A stretch of DNA of 64,000 nucleotides from Ramazzottius varieornatus (taxonomy: Eukaryota > Tardigrada > Eutardigrada > Parachela > Ramazzottiidae), in the NCBI GenBank assembly GCA_001949185.1, contig BDGG01000015.1, forward strand, positions 352,314 through 416,313, read 5' to 3'. The notes beneath the pieces were generated by a model. The model was not told the DNA's origin and did no database searches. It saw only the letters and a list, made by a program, of their open reading frames with translations. Every line of letters starts with the position of its first letter. The stretch's first letter is position 1. Below, one piece after another: positions 1 to 11,757 of the stretch. The position numbers and the translations under genes are program-made.

Positions 1-3000
1 GAGATCGGAAGGAGAAGCGCTTTGAGCAGGTCGAGGAGAGCGAGCAGGGTCTTCGGTTGAGCACTCTGACGTCAGGTGGCGGTACCACTGTCCTTTGGTT
101 TCAAACTTGGCTTGACACTTGTTGCATTTCAGTGCAGTCTTTGCTTGAGCTGAGGCTTCGTGTGCGTTACCTGTAGAAAAAACCAAACTGTAAATATTTC
201 CTTCTCAAGGACGTTCTGAAAATTCCATACTATAGAGTGAAGACCATCGAACATCTAAAGCTGATTTTGATTTTTGTTCTCAATTGCCGTGGGTTAAGAA
301 TTATCGTTTCGTGCGCTGCTGTTCGAGAAGTTCGCTTTGAACGGATGGAAAGGCTCGAGATGGGTGGTTCTTCGCAGGGGGCGGCCTGAGAGTGGAGCTA
401 ATGACAGGCCATTACGTACTTTAAAGTGCCAATGATGCGGGACAGGTTTGGATCCGGGTGCGTGTAAAAAGACCGCGCGGATGGTGGGTGAAATATCTGG
501 TCAACGTGTGTATCGATCAGCTGATCGCTACGACATGAAACATAACAGCCAACACGGCGCGTACCGGGGGGATTCTCTACGCGGACCCGGACCAATCTTG
601 TCCCACTTCATCGGCACTTTAAAGTAACATGTTTGTGATTATTTTTGACGAAAGTAAAAAGTTTGTATGTTCGTTAGCGTTGGTGGCTGTACGATTACGC
701 CATTGATTGGAGGTAAATTACAGCCAATTGATGATGAAGCGTCTTCGGGCTGGCGTTTGGTGCGTTCGAACAGCGATCAGCGTGTGGGTAGGGTGAAGAA
801 CCATGGCGGACCTTCAGAGAAGCTTGACAGGTGAGCAACGTGAGAAGAGCGCGACGGTGGGCACACACAATGCATCTAGACCGACGGACAGTCCATCGCC
901 ATCGTCATCGACTAGAAACGTTCGAGCACTTTCACTTTCAAAACTAAGACTTTTTGCCGTTTTAACTGACACTCTTCACTGTGACGAAGCGCATCAAGGA
1001 GGGAAGGAATATATTTGGTGATTCTTCGGAAGAAACACTCGCAAGATGACGCAGAACAATTTCGAAAGAATATGAGGACACGACGCATTTCAATAACTGC
1101 GGGACCAAGCGTAGTAAAATGGTGTGAATGCTCAGGGTTGCTTTAAGTACCAGAGATCTGACCAACAAAAACTTTGGATTCTGACAAATTTACAAGTTAG
1201 GTTTTCCTCAACTTGGTGCAAGTGGAAATAATACAGTACAATGTTGCTTTTTGTGGAAACGGATGTCTGACTTACCAGCTGGATCAGGGTGAGGTTATTC
1301 GTCATACAAGAAAATCATATCTTTGGAGGAAACAAGATGGGACAGAATTCCCCAGTACGGCAGACGACACGGTCCTTTCGTAAAGTAAAGGTCAACAACG
1401 ATGACTAAAGATCTTTTGCGTATGCCAAGAAATAAATTACAGGGCACCGGAAACGCGTGTGGAAAGAAGAGTGCAAGTGAACGAAGAATATTTGCAGGTA
1501 TGAAAAGTGGGTAGGGTACAGTGGGGCAAGTTACGTAATCTTTGTTGACGACCAGGCTAATTAAGCAACGCCGAACGGCGTGCTGCCACCTCCGAGCGAC
1601 GTCGGCAATGGCAAGTAATCATCTAACATCAATGAAGGTTTGAGATGCGCCATAATGGCCGTCATCACACACCAGCGGAGCCTCATCAACACCTGACACC
1701 CTCCAAAAGTCTTATTTTTTACAGCAACGGAAAAATTTGGTTCGTTTTATTTCACGAGGCTAAGTTTCGAGTAACTACATGTCGACTTACCGTTGGCATT
1801 TGGCACCGATGGGTAGAAGCCAGCGTTCTGTGGGAAGAAGTAACTTGATGGCTTGAATGGGTCCTTAGGCTCCGCTGACGCCGATAACTCCTTCAGCGTC
1901 TGCACGTAAATCTACAACAATACAAAAGAATATTACATCACTGGTGGAAACCCGTTGGAACATCTTTCGAAGTCTATACTCATCAAACAGGATGTTCAAA
2001 ACCAGAAGTTGACAAATTTCAGGATAAGAAACCGATACGTCTGCTTATTTGGGATATGGAAAGGTCACGTCATGGCGATGGTACGAGATCGAGACCGTGA
2101 AAACCGAAAAAGATATTTGAAGGGCGCAATTTGGGGAAATTATAATTTAACGGAGGATAATAGAAGTTTTGGGGCCGACAACAGAAAATTTACGATCGAG
2201 TGCATTACGAAAGAAACTGAAATGACAAGAGAACAAGAGCGCATCTGAGATTGAAAGTCGGAAGAACGTGTATGTTGCAACAGTCAACCGCGCTAGCCAC
2301 ATTCATTTGCGTGTTTTGCCTCTTTGCTTCAGTGCGTATTTCAAAGCGTATTGTTGCAGTGTTGTTCTTTGCGCGAACGTCCAACAAAGTGACGACCATG
2401 GCGATGGTCGAAGCTCAGAATGCAGCTTCTTGGTCTTTCTTTGGCCCACTGCACCTGACATGCTTAGGGTGCATCCACCTCACCGTTATCTACCAAGAGT
2501 CTTGTTCACAACTGTCTAGTTGCGCTAACGTTAGGTAGGTTCTTCGTTGCATCAAGAGAGAAAAGAGCTTCTCTTGAACGAACAGACTCGAACCTTCGGA
2601 CGGCGACGAACACACAAGATCTTGTTGGTTGGCGCTTTCTGACACGAAAACCTCCTTCCCTAGTTCGTCGCTGTAAACTTACACCATGCATATGCGCATA
2701 CAGCGGCGTAATAAGCACTTGCTGGCTGCGAATCAACGGCAAGAAGCGAGCAAGAAGAACTTGTCTTACATAATCTTCCGACCACCCTTGGCCACACCAA
2801 AAACCCGTCAATCACAAACCACCGCGACAATGACGCGCTCCTAGGTGGCGCATCCTGTCAGCCGAAAACACGGAAATGTGCGCCACTTGGGAAAAACAGT
2901 CAAACTCGACATCGTTATTTTCACAAATGGCGCACGCTCTCAGCCAATAATACCGGAAAAGTGCGCCACTTTCGGAAACCGGTCTCGTTGAGCCTGCCTG

Positions 3001-5570
3001 CTGGACTTGCAACCATAAAAGGTTTTCGCTTACCTCATCTCCGTCCTGACTGGGGTAAATCGGCGAAAAGATACTCTTCTTGGACACAACCATTTTCAAA
3101 TTTGGGCAGTGAGAATCGACTTTGAAACTCTCGGGAAAATGAAACGAGGAAATGATCGAGCTGAAAACCGATGTCCGAAACGTCTCGAATGGTCAACTGA
3201 ACTATGCTCGATCTGACTACGGCAGATGTCGATCTCGAGATAGTGGGAATTTCTGGATGGGACAGGAGGATGTTTGGCTAGCCTATCGGAAGGGTAGACG
3301 AAGCCTAATGCTCCTCCTTGCTCGTCCTCGAATGTCTTGAAAGATCAGCAAATAGTGCCGGACAATGGTCTGAATCGACCAATGTCCGGCGCAGCTGTCC
3401 CCGGTGGGAAAGCCAACGGCGCAGATCAACACAAGAGCTGGACGAATTCGAGCACGGGACAACGTACATCTGCTGTCAACTCGAGATCCAGACCAAGTCA
3501 AACTTCCTGTCACCATCAATCAAACATCGCACCACAGATAGTGGCGTCCTCTATTGGGTTGCAAAGTTGCGCCAACCCGAAACGATCTCGCCCAGTTTCT
3601 TTTACCAAGTGGCGCACGTTTGTGGTATTACAGGCTATGGGCATGCACCACTTACAAAACAGCCTCATCGAGTTTTGTTTTCCCACATGGCGCACACTTT
3701 CAGCTTATAAAAATGGAAACGTGCGCCACATTGGGAAAAATCCAATCTCTTTCGAGTCATTTGCCCACGGCTCAGTTGAAGAAGGCATGGAGTTGACTTG
3801 AAAGTTGTGCCCTGTTTAATAATTCGAATGTTTGGTTTTTATTGAAAGATTGTTGAGAAATTTCAGGAGTGACTATCGCGATAAGGAAGAGGCGTTTTTG
3901 ATGGGAGTTGGATCGTGCTGTGTGGTTTGTCCTGGCATGTCAGCAAACAAACGGCCCATTGTGGTCATTTCTTTCAGCGATAATTGCTGGCCTCTTTGCT
4001 GAGTAAATTAACGTGGATGATTTAGAATATAAACTGTGGCAGCCAAAGCATCCTCTTTCCGCACACACTCTTGACAAGTTCACGGACACTTTAGCCCGCT
4101 TTAGCGTCCACAGTATTAAGCCCCTGCTTTGCATACGTATGGACATCTTTTGCTATCCAGAGCACGCACATGGATAGCAAACCAGGAATGCTACACTTTT
4201 GCCGGGCTTTTGTGCACAACAATAGCGTATTTGGGGCTTTGCAAGCAAAGCTTGAGATATGATGAAGTGTATACCTTGAGTATCAACGCCAGCTTCCTTC
4301 TCCTCGCTCTAGATCTATCAGCCATGCTGTCACCTCTCGCTAATTTTCATATTACTCTTCCGCATTGCTCCCGGCTTTTGTATCCACAAGACAGTGTAGC
4401 CCTGCTCAGAAACAGCATGAACAGATCACATTTTCATCACGTATCAATATAATCTAATAGTAATAGGGTGTAAAGCTATGTTTTGCCCTGTTTTAGCAAC
4501 GTGGCAATGTATGAAAATTTGTACAGGTTTGCACTGGGTGAGGCATAACGAAAATTTGAGTTTAGGTTGGAGTATATGGTTGATTGTTGAGTTGTGAGGA
4601 AGAGCGACATCACCCGATGATGAAGTGTGGGACATGTAAAAGGGAAGCGTACATTCTGTTGGTGAATGGGCGAACAATAGCGTCCATGGGGACTTTATTA
4701 GCGTGATGATACGAGGTGAGGTGAGGTACATGGGAAACACTCGTGGGTCGTTTGTTGACTTTGCCATTGAGGGATTAATTGCTCTGCTTTTGTTATATTT
4801 GTACGGCCATCTTCGCCCAACGTCCTGTGGGCCATAATTAAGTGACCTTCTAAGTTCGCTCAAGCACATAACGAGATGTACCTCCTCAGCGCATACCTCC
4901 ACTTAATCGCCGGACCCCCTCTGCGTCCCACTCGCAACGACACCTGGGTCACCTTTGATCTTTTCCACAAGCTAAACATATCAAAATATCGTGGCAATCT
5001 GGTCAGTCCCGACTTCCGGACTACTTTGTTCTCCGTAAACCTCCAAAAACTTTGCAAATCATGAAACGCCAACCATGCTAAACCACGAGGCAAAAGGCCC
5101 ATTTTTTAGTCCTGAACGGGAGAGAATTGTTCGAGTTGGCTTTTGGTACTGCTGCTAGCGATTGAAATTCTTCTTGACCGGTTTTGCGGTATGCAGTGCA
5201 CAATAGTTCAACAGAAGGACAAAACGTTCGGGTCTAATCGGTGAGAAATCGTAGAAAAACGAGCATTTTCTCCGTTCTTGCGCTTCCACGTTACTTTGAA
5301 CATCTGGAGAAATGTGATCTCTACCACTTCCAGAAAACTTATTTCGGCTCGTGTTAAACGTAATACAATTTTTTCGCTTACCTGTTGGAATCCTTGTAGA
5401 GTTGCCATGTGGGTGGACTACCCGAAGACGGTGAAGGATTTTTTCGGCAGACTTCCTCGTCTTCGAAGAAGGAAGGAGTGAGGGATGGAGAGGGTCGGTA
5501 CTTGTTGTCCGGGATGGGATGGTCCGTTGTCGGTGCGAAAGTGGGCTTCTTGGCCGCGCTTCTTCTCCCA
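1..5570 (-). CDS. C2HC zinc-finger protein gene, 3' part truncated by window edge
   Basis: Unrecognised gene read on the minus strand from four phase-compatible exons: 5570-5382 (5' boundary uncertain), 3160-3034, 1911-1791 and 170-1, the last running off the window. Donors are GTAAGC, GTAAGC and GTAAGT; acceptors are TTTTCAG, TTGTTGTAG and TTCTACAG. Phases join as 2/2, 0/0 and 1/1 with no stop. The product is Ser/Pro-rich (PSPSLTPSFFEDEE, DPFKPSSYFFPQNAG) and then has one zinc-finger-like unit, C-x2-C-x12-H-x4-C, containing KCNKCQAKFETKGQW followed by RHLTSEC. A nuclear regulator is an inference from that unit only. Its introns (1.1-2.2 kb) are far longer than in neighbouring genes, and the 1.1-kb intron holds two GTGGCGCAC hairpins. 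The three downstream exons are well supported; the 5382-5570 exon rests on frame continuity and its acceptor (CTGAAG) is weak. Confidence 0.62.
2840..2894. repeat. GTGGCGCAC hairpin copy 1
   Basis: Left arm GGTGGCGCA and right arm TGTGCGCCACTTGGG enclose a loop with CAGCCGAAAACA. It lies in an intron of the zinc-finger gene. Confidence 0.75.
2921..2976. repeat. GTGGCGCAC hairpin copy 2
   Basis: ATGGCGCAC and GTGCGCCACTTT flank the loop core CAGCCAATAATACCGG. It sits 27 bp from copy 1 in the same intron and same orientation. Confidence 0.8.
3604..3656. repeat. GTGGCGCAC hairpin copy 3 (eroded)
   Basis: The left arm CCAAGTGGCGCACG is intact; the right arm is eroded to GCATGCACCACTT. Confidence 0.6.
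3679..3739. repeat. GTGGCGCAC hairpin copy 4
   Basis: TTTCCCACATGGCGCACAC pairs with GTGCGCCACATTGGGAAA around a loop with TTTCAGCTTATAAAA. Confidence 0.78.
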
Positions 5571-8500
5571 CTTCAGCTAGATCCAAGACCTGTCGGCAAA
5601 AGCCAAATCAGTATTAAAGTCAACATATTTTCGAGTCCGCACATCATACATCCTGTCATGTTAATAATCATCACCGCCAAAAGGTCGGTAAACTATTCAG
5701 TTGTAAAGTACGACAACAAAACTTTAACGACGCTCTGTTTAGCACCGAATAACCGACAATGATCCGACACAATAAAATTCTTTTGGTGAGCGCGCTAAAG
5801 TGACACCAGCTCGTCATGACCGTCTCCCACCCGGCCACACCCATCCTAAAACTCCTCGTTTGAAATTCTGAAACAAACCCGGTTAAAATGCTTTGAATTG
5901 CGACCACTCGCAGAAAAAATTCAAACGAGCAGTCTGTTAAGATGTTTGATTCTCACCCGAAATAGTTTCATGCGCATACTAAATTCGACATGGGACATTC
6001 GCATCGAAGTCTGGAATGTCTGTGAAATTTTCTACGCGTTGTTCATACCGACAAGTGAATTTCATCCAGCCAGCGATGGTCGGCGGTTGACAAAAAAGGC
6101 AAACACGGATGAACTGCTCTAATCTGTCAGCACCAAGTACACTGGCAGCTTTGGGCATGGATGCCGGCAGTCAAAAAGTTTGTGCCATGATCCGACAGCA
6201 GGAAGTGCACCCTTGACAAGTGGCAGGGAAACTCGAGGGTCCACCAATGATTTTCTGCTTGGGGGTCCGAGATTGTTTAGCGATCAGCTGTCTTTGGGGT
6301 GGGGGTGCACCTCTCCTAGGATCATGGCACGAACTTCGTATGGCAAGCGGTATCCATGGCTGTGGGGACTTGAAATTGATCAAGCGGCGCATCGGCACGT
6401 ACCCAGTAGCGCGGCAGGATCTATTTCAGCCGTGGATGAAAAAACACATCGGCCGTTGAAGAGTCGTGAGAAACTAATGGTCAACAGAAAGATCCAACTG
6501 AAGAAGCCAGTGCTATTTCAGGAGCTGTACAAATGAGGCAGAGACATGTCGGAATCGTCAAAGAAGGGCACGGAAGGGATCTACTCGCTCCGATCTTACT
6601 TCACACAGCTGCGCGTCCACGTATTTTAAAATATATCCGCTATAGCGTTAACGCGCGGATACGCTCCACTTGATGGCAGTTAACATTGGAATAAAGCAGT
6701 GCTGTATGACCATTGTATATTCATACAGCTTTGTCAGGCCATTATCGGGCCGACAATGAGCAAGCAATTATACCTTTATGGAAGGAATCAACAGCGCTCC
6801 AGCCGACAATTCGATCCTTGACTATAGGTAACCACTGTCAGCCCTGACTGACACAGGACGAGTCGAGCGAATCAGCAAACAGTCCATAAAATCAGTTTGG
6901 GAACGAAAGCGAGACTGGCTCTCGTAAAAAGGTCGTCATTACCATTGCTATGATCATAAAAGGAAACGGCTCCTCTCATGAGAAGCACCTTTGCAAAGGT
7001 GTATCAAAGTGCTTTATAACGCCCTAATAATCTGTATAGCCGTCATATCTGAAGCCGGAAAGCCCGACGAATTCAACTGTTTTGTCAAGTATCGTTTGAT
7101 AGTCTCCTTCCAGTATTTACTGAGAATATAACCCTAGATGTAAAAGGAAGAGCGGCCAACGCCCCGTGCTCTCCATTTTGAATCCTACGCGCTTTGTGCT
7201 TTCTCCAATTCGAATGCCGGATCCTGCGAGATTGTAGTTCATGTCTGGACATGGGACAATATAATGAAAAGCCTGCCTCAACAATTGTATCACATTCAAC
7301 AACAAAAGAGTATACACTGCTGTCCCAGACTCGCACTGATCCACGACCAGAGCAGATACATACTGTATGATCGAATATTCGTAGGCAAATGGACGTTTAG
7401 ATTCCCGAAAAAGATTCATCCTATTAATCGTCTTATTGTGATGAGGTTTTGCCAAGAAAAAAATCCGAATGCTCGGCATCTACGAGGAAGAGTTTTCTAT
7501 GACAAATGATAGTTTTTTGAAGATGGCAGATCGCCGGAACGCACTTTCAACAACTTTTCTCGACTTTCAGAGGCATAGTTTCTCCAACTGATCGGTTTTT
7601 AAATATCGATAAGAAAACAGTTTATGAAGTAGATCGGGACATTTGGCTAGAATCGAAGGTAGATTTGGCCGTGGTTGGCGGAAGTCGTAAATTGAGGATA
7701 AGGCGTGAAGGATAATGGTGGGATGTTTGTGCTTGGTGATTGACGGTAAGCGTCCTGTTGTCATCATGAAATAATCATGTGAGAAATCTGCCAGACAGTT
7801 TAATCTAGGCTGCGTGCTCGGAAGCTTTTAGGAAGAACCTTTTGCTTCAATGGCCGCCAATGGTCTAAGAGGGCGCAATTACGGGAAGAGACTGCTGTTG
7901 CCCTGGCTTGTGTATGGAAAGAGAGGAGGCCATCACATGCCATCACTGCCATCCATCCCATTGAAGTGTTTCAGGCAGATCATGCAAGCGACACGCCGGT
8001 CCATATCTGACAAGGGGGGAGGACGACAAGCGGAAATGCCCCTCAACAGCACAGGAAATGGACCTGAGTAACGAGTCCTGACAATGGCTCTCTTCCCCTT
8101 GGTGGGACAAGTGTCGTCCCTGCCACTCCTGACAGCTCCCCAAAATAGAGGGAAAGTGATGGGCTCGTGCACTTTTCACAAGCAGGCGGGTCGAGCCTAT
8201 TCATTGTCCATACCTTTCAGCGAGCTATCACAAAAGACCATGGGACGAGTGTGGGTCAACAAAATCTTGCTCTTCCACCCATTGTTCTCCAAAAGGGATA
8301 ATATTGCTGCAATATAACAAACGGAACACCGCAGAGTCCCCCTGTGACAACGATCGATCATTTCCTATCCGCTGCGGAACGAATATTCGCCTCAAACTCC
8401 GTCTGTCAGCTCACGTTCTGATTCATCTGGGAAGCAAAGCTGAAAAATCTGAATCCCAGGGAGAAACTCTTTTTAGCCGGAATCTTCGCAAACTGGAATA

Positions 8501-11500
8501 CAGTATGCGGTCATAAATGGTTCTGTTTTCTGGTCTGTACAACCTTCCATCTTAAGGTCGATTTTTCGCCGGTTGGTCAGTTTTCCAACGGTAAAGAGGT
8601 AACAAGCAATACGATAATAAAACACGGAATCCGTGCAAAGCACTCAAACAAGCACTCAAAGTCCAAGGCATACCATCCTGACTGAACCTATCTGTACAAG
8701 ATGAATAATACAATTGCTTGTTTGGAAGTTGGAGGAGCTGAATAATATAAGCTGGAGGAAGCTCTACAGACCAAATCACCGCGGTAACCTGGCTGAAGTG
8801 CCTCTGTGTGTTACCGCGGCACACATCATTTTCAGCGCTTCGGACAAAGCCGAGCGTAAACAGTGAAGTCCTCGTCTGACTTTGCCTGTCAAAAGTCCGC
8901 TAAATCCGTCATTGTAGCTCTTGTCTGTGGTGTCAGTATGGAGGTCGAGTAATGGCTGACAATTAGACCATGGGCTATAGCCATAGGGATCATGATGGAT
9001 GTCCGATCATACACAAATAATGGCCATACAGTAAATCCTCGAGGTTACGATGACTGTGACCAGCAGACAAGATTACCCTACTGTCCCCGCCTGTGGCGTC
9101 TTACAGCCATGGCCCACAAGGACAATCGGCCATGGAGACCCCCTCACCACCAGCTTACGCAGATTCACATGACGATCCCTGATGTGACTATACCCGCTAA
9201 TATCCTGGCCAATTTTAAAATGGACAAAACAGTCATTGGAAATCCCTGACAGCAGGACGTCGGAAAGTATTATCCCATATATATGCTTCATTCGATCGTT
9301 ATGGGCGAAGCGATATGCCTAGGGTGGACATTGAAGTCCGCCATTTTGAAATGATGGAGACAAGATAGGACAAGATAGACGGATGGACCAATGGGCGAAT
9401 GTCAACGACAACATGCTTGTCATCTGCTCATAGAAAATTGACGGTACTCGCTATGATATCCAATGCGATGCTAATCATTTGAGGCGTTACAGTTCACAAA
9501 GAAATCGCTGGATAGATTCGAAGTATTAGCGAACTGTATTTTTCCTTCTCGAAAATCAGCAGAAATTTCTGGGTGGGAATAAACAAGGTACAAATTGATA
9601 GTTAGCAATTACGCTGAATTATTAACGAGCCAATGACAAACCGGAGGATGCCACTATGGCCCCTCCGTCCTACGCCCATAGACGGCTAAAAGCTTCCCAG
9701 GGTAAACTGGTTATAAAAGGGCAACACAAATATCACGCAATTGTTTCGGCACGATACTCGTCAATCCCAACCTCACTATGCGTCGTTAGTTAATTATCTC
9801 ACAATGCAGTGGCCAGCTACTGTGCCAGTTAAGGAAGGGTTACTCTGCATGAAACGCACTGTCAAGTTTACAAACATACCGTAGAAAATCAGCTGCCACT
9901 GTCAGTCCATACGGTCAGAGAAGTCGTATCCAATCCTTGCTGTGAAACTATAATTACAATATTAGGACGTCACCTGCAGTCAACAAGATGCTCGTGTATA
10001 AAACCAAAATGCCACTAGGAGAACTTTCTCGCAGAAAATAATGTGTTTTGAATTGCAGTCGGATATATCTGCCTGTAATACTGCGATGACTTTTTTGCGG
10101 TTTGTTATTGTATCGTCTGTTTGAAGATACGGCACAAAGAGGGCAATTTTATGCGGAGCGGCGGCGTACGAGTACTTCGTACAGAAAGAAACCGGCACAA
10201 GTACTAGATCAACGTTGAAGCTTCCTTCCTTCCTCGTCACTGCAACCCAGAGTGAGCGGCGCTCATAGGAGCGATTGGTGACTATCGGACAAGAGAATGG
10301 TAGAGTCTGTGGTGGAAGATGGCGGAACGCTGATGTGGCCCATCGTGGCGCTCTTTCCGGCGACCGACCGCAAGACGATGACAACCGCACAGTAATGAGC
10401 CAAGATTGATCCCCCTTCACCACGACCTCGTCCTCGATCTTCCTTCCATCGATACTCGGTCCTCCTAGTGATAATCGACAGCTAACTGTGTCAAAAGCCC
10501 AAAGAGCTCAAAGTGAAGACACTTTCCTGTCTCAACAAGTTTTTCTCAGAACTTCACAAGCCGGAAACTGCAGGAAAAATAGTTTGAGGCTTAGAACCGC
10601 CAAAAGAAGGGCCGCGGACAGACAAAATGCATTTCCGCGTACGTTCGCTTGGCTTCCATTTGATGTGGAATACATAATTTTACGCTTTAGTGACCAAATG
10701 CACGATTACTTCCGCCTGGAATTATCTGGACTTTTTACCTGAGATATTTCCTTGGGATTAAAAAGTCAGGTGCGGAAGGACTGAGAATCAAACAAGTAGA
10801 AAAGCTGTGAGGCTAATGATTACCGAGCGATTACAACAGTGTTGGCATCTGTGATCTCATCGGAAGTGGCATCAAAGCACTCTGTCCACGTCGACAGAAT
10901 TAAAGCTGGCATTAGTCAGGTATCGATTTCCGACTTGGAAATATTTAGAAAGATTTACGGCGTAGGCCAGTTTATAGAGAGATCACCAATTCGATGGCTG
11001 CATACTGCCTGGCGATGGCAGTGAATCGTCTCTGCTGAAAAGAGTCTTTGGATGACTGCACTGTAATGGATGCTTAATCCCTGCTGCAATATTCAACACT
11101 ACTGTGCATTCATCAAGGAATGAAACGCAGTCTTCAGCAAGTCAAGACGTATAACTTGAATTTGGTTGCGTGGCGGGAGAGCTTTACTTTACGGATTTCG
11201 GCCAAATCTGAATTTTATAAGCTGGATAGAGTATATTGCAATCAAAGACGCACTGTCCTTCCTTGGCCATTCGATCGCCTTTCAGTGTCTTTTCAGCCGT
11301 CATTGCTAGACTAGAGATTTGCTTCGCCGCAACATAAAAGAGAGCCCAGCCCGGCAAGCCGGAAATGCTAGACAGACCAATCCAACACGTGTCTGTTTTT
11401 GTCGAGAAACAAGGTAAATGGCGCGCTTTGTCCCCCTTCTCAAGTGTTTGCGTAACGCATCAGGTTAATCATTGGCATACCCTCTGATGACTATAGTCCA

Positions 11501-11631
11501 AACTCCAAACTTTCCAAAAATACGCCCCAACTCCAGACAAAAAGAATGGTCCGTTCGTTCCCTTTGGGAACTGATCGTAATTGAACAACCGTATGTAACT
11601 TAATAGCTGCGGAAAGACTGCGTTCGCTTAC
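5571..11631. other. Long non-coding stretch
   Basis: No exon I can defend is visible on either strand. Open frames are short, lack good splice borders and read as random sequence. The one clear structure is an inverted repeat at 6182-6330. It may be a long intron of the minus-strand zinc-finger gene. Confidence 0.5.
6182..6330. repeat. 149-bp inverted-repeat element
   Basis: It begins GTGCCATGATCC and ends with the reverse complement GGATCATGGCAC. The arms share a second matching block, AGTGCACCC against GGGTGCAC. It has MITE-like size and symmetry. I saw no clear target-site duplication and no second copy in this window. Confidence 0.6.
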
Positions 11632-11666
11632 AGGAACACCATGAAATCGAGGCGCTTTTCTACCAT
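11632..11666 (-). CDS. Possible first coding exon of the minus-strand zinc-finger gene
   Basis: Reading minus, AAAACATGG gives a favourable start followed by MVEKRLDFMVF, and the exon ends phase 2 at a GTAAGCG donor. Phase 2 is what the exon at 5570-5382 would accept, giving a continuous frame across a 6-kb intron. A perfect TGACGTCA site lies 84 bp upstream of the ATG. With only 35 nt this could be coincidence. Confidence 0.22.
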
Positions 11667-11749
11667 GTTTTCCTTAACTTGTGTGAAGGTGGTGGTTGGA
11701 ATACCGGCTTTTTAGTTGAGATCTTTAGAGCGCGCTCTGATTAGCCTCA

Positions 11750-11757
11750 ATGACGTC
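11750..11757. promoter_or_regulatory. Perfect CRE palindrome TGACGTCA
   Basis: Consensus cAMP-response element sequence. It is 84 bp upstream of the possible minus-strand start at 11666. Function is inferred only from the motif. Confidence 0.3.

Noticed and set aside
803-1021. ATG in good context (ACCATGGCGG) followed by a GTGAGC donor, like a first coding exon (MADLQRSLT)
   Set aside because: It lies inside an intron of the minus-strand gene, and I found no plus-strand exon downstream with matching phase.
2580-2600. GGTTCGAGTC on minus, a tRNA B-box-like motif
   Set aside because: No pairing acceptor stem, A box or anticodon arm at the right distance.
3283-3560. Ser-rich plus-strand open frame with a possible acceptor
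   Set aside because: Low-complexity composition, no donor in phase, overlaps hairpin-rich intron of the minus-strand gene.
5155-5586. 143-codon minus-strand frame beginning LDLAEVGEEARP
   Set aside because: It overlaps the exon at 5570-5382 in a different frame; only the chosen frame matches the phase of the next exon at 3160.
9980-10423. 147-codon minus-strand open frame
   Set aside because: No domain, no splice context, residue composition looks random.
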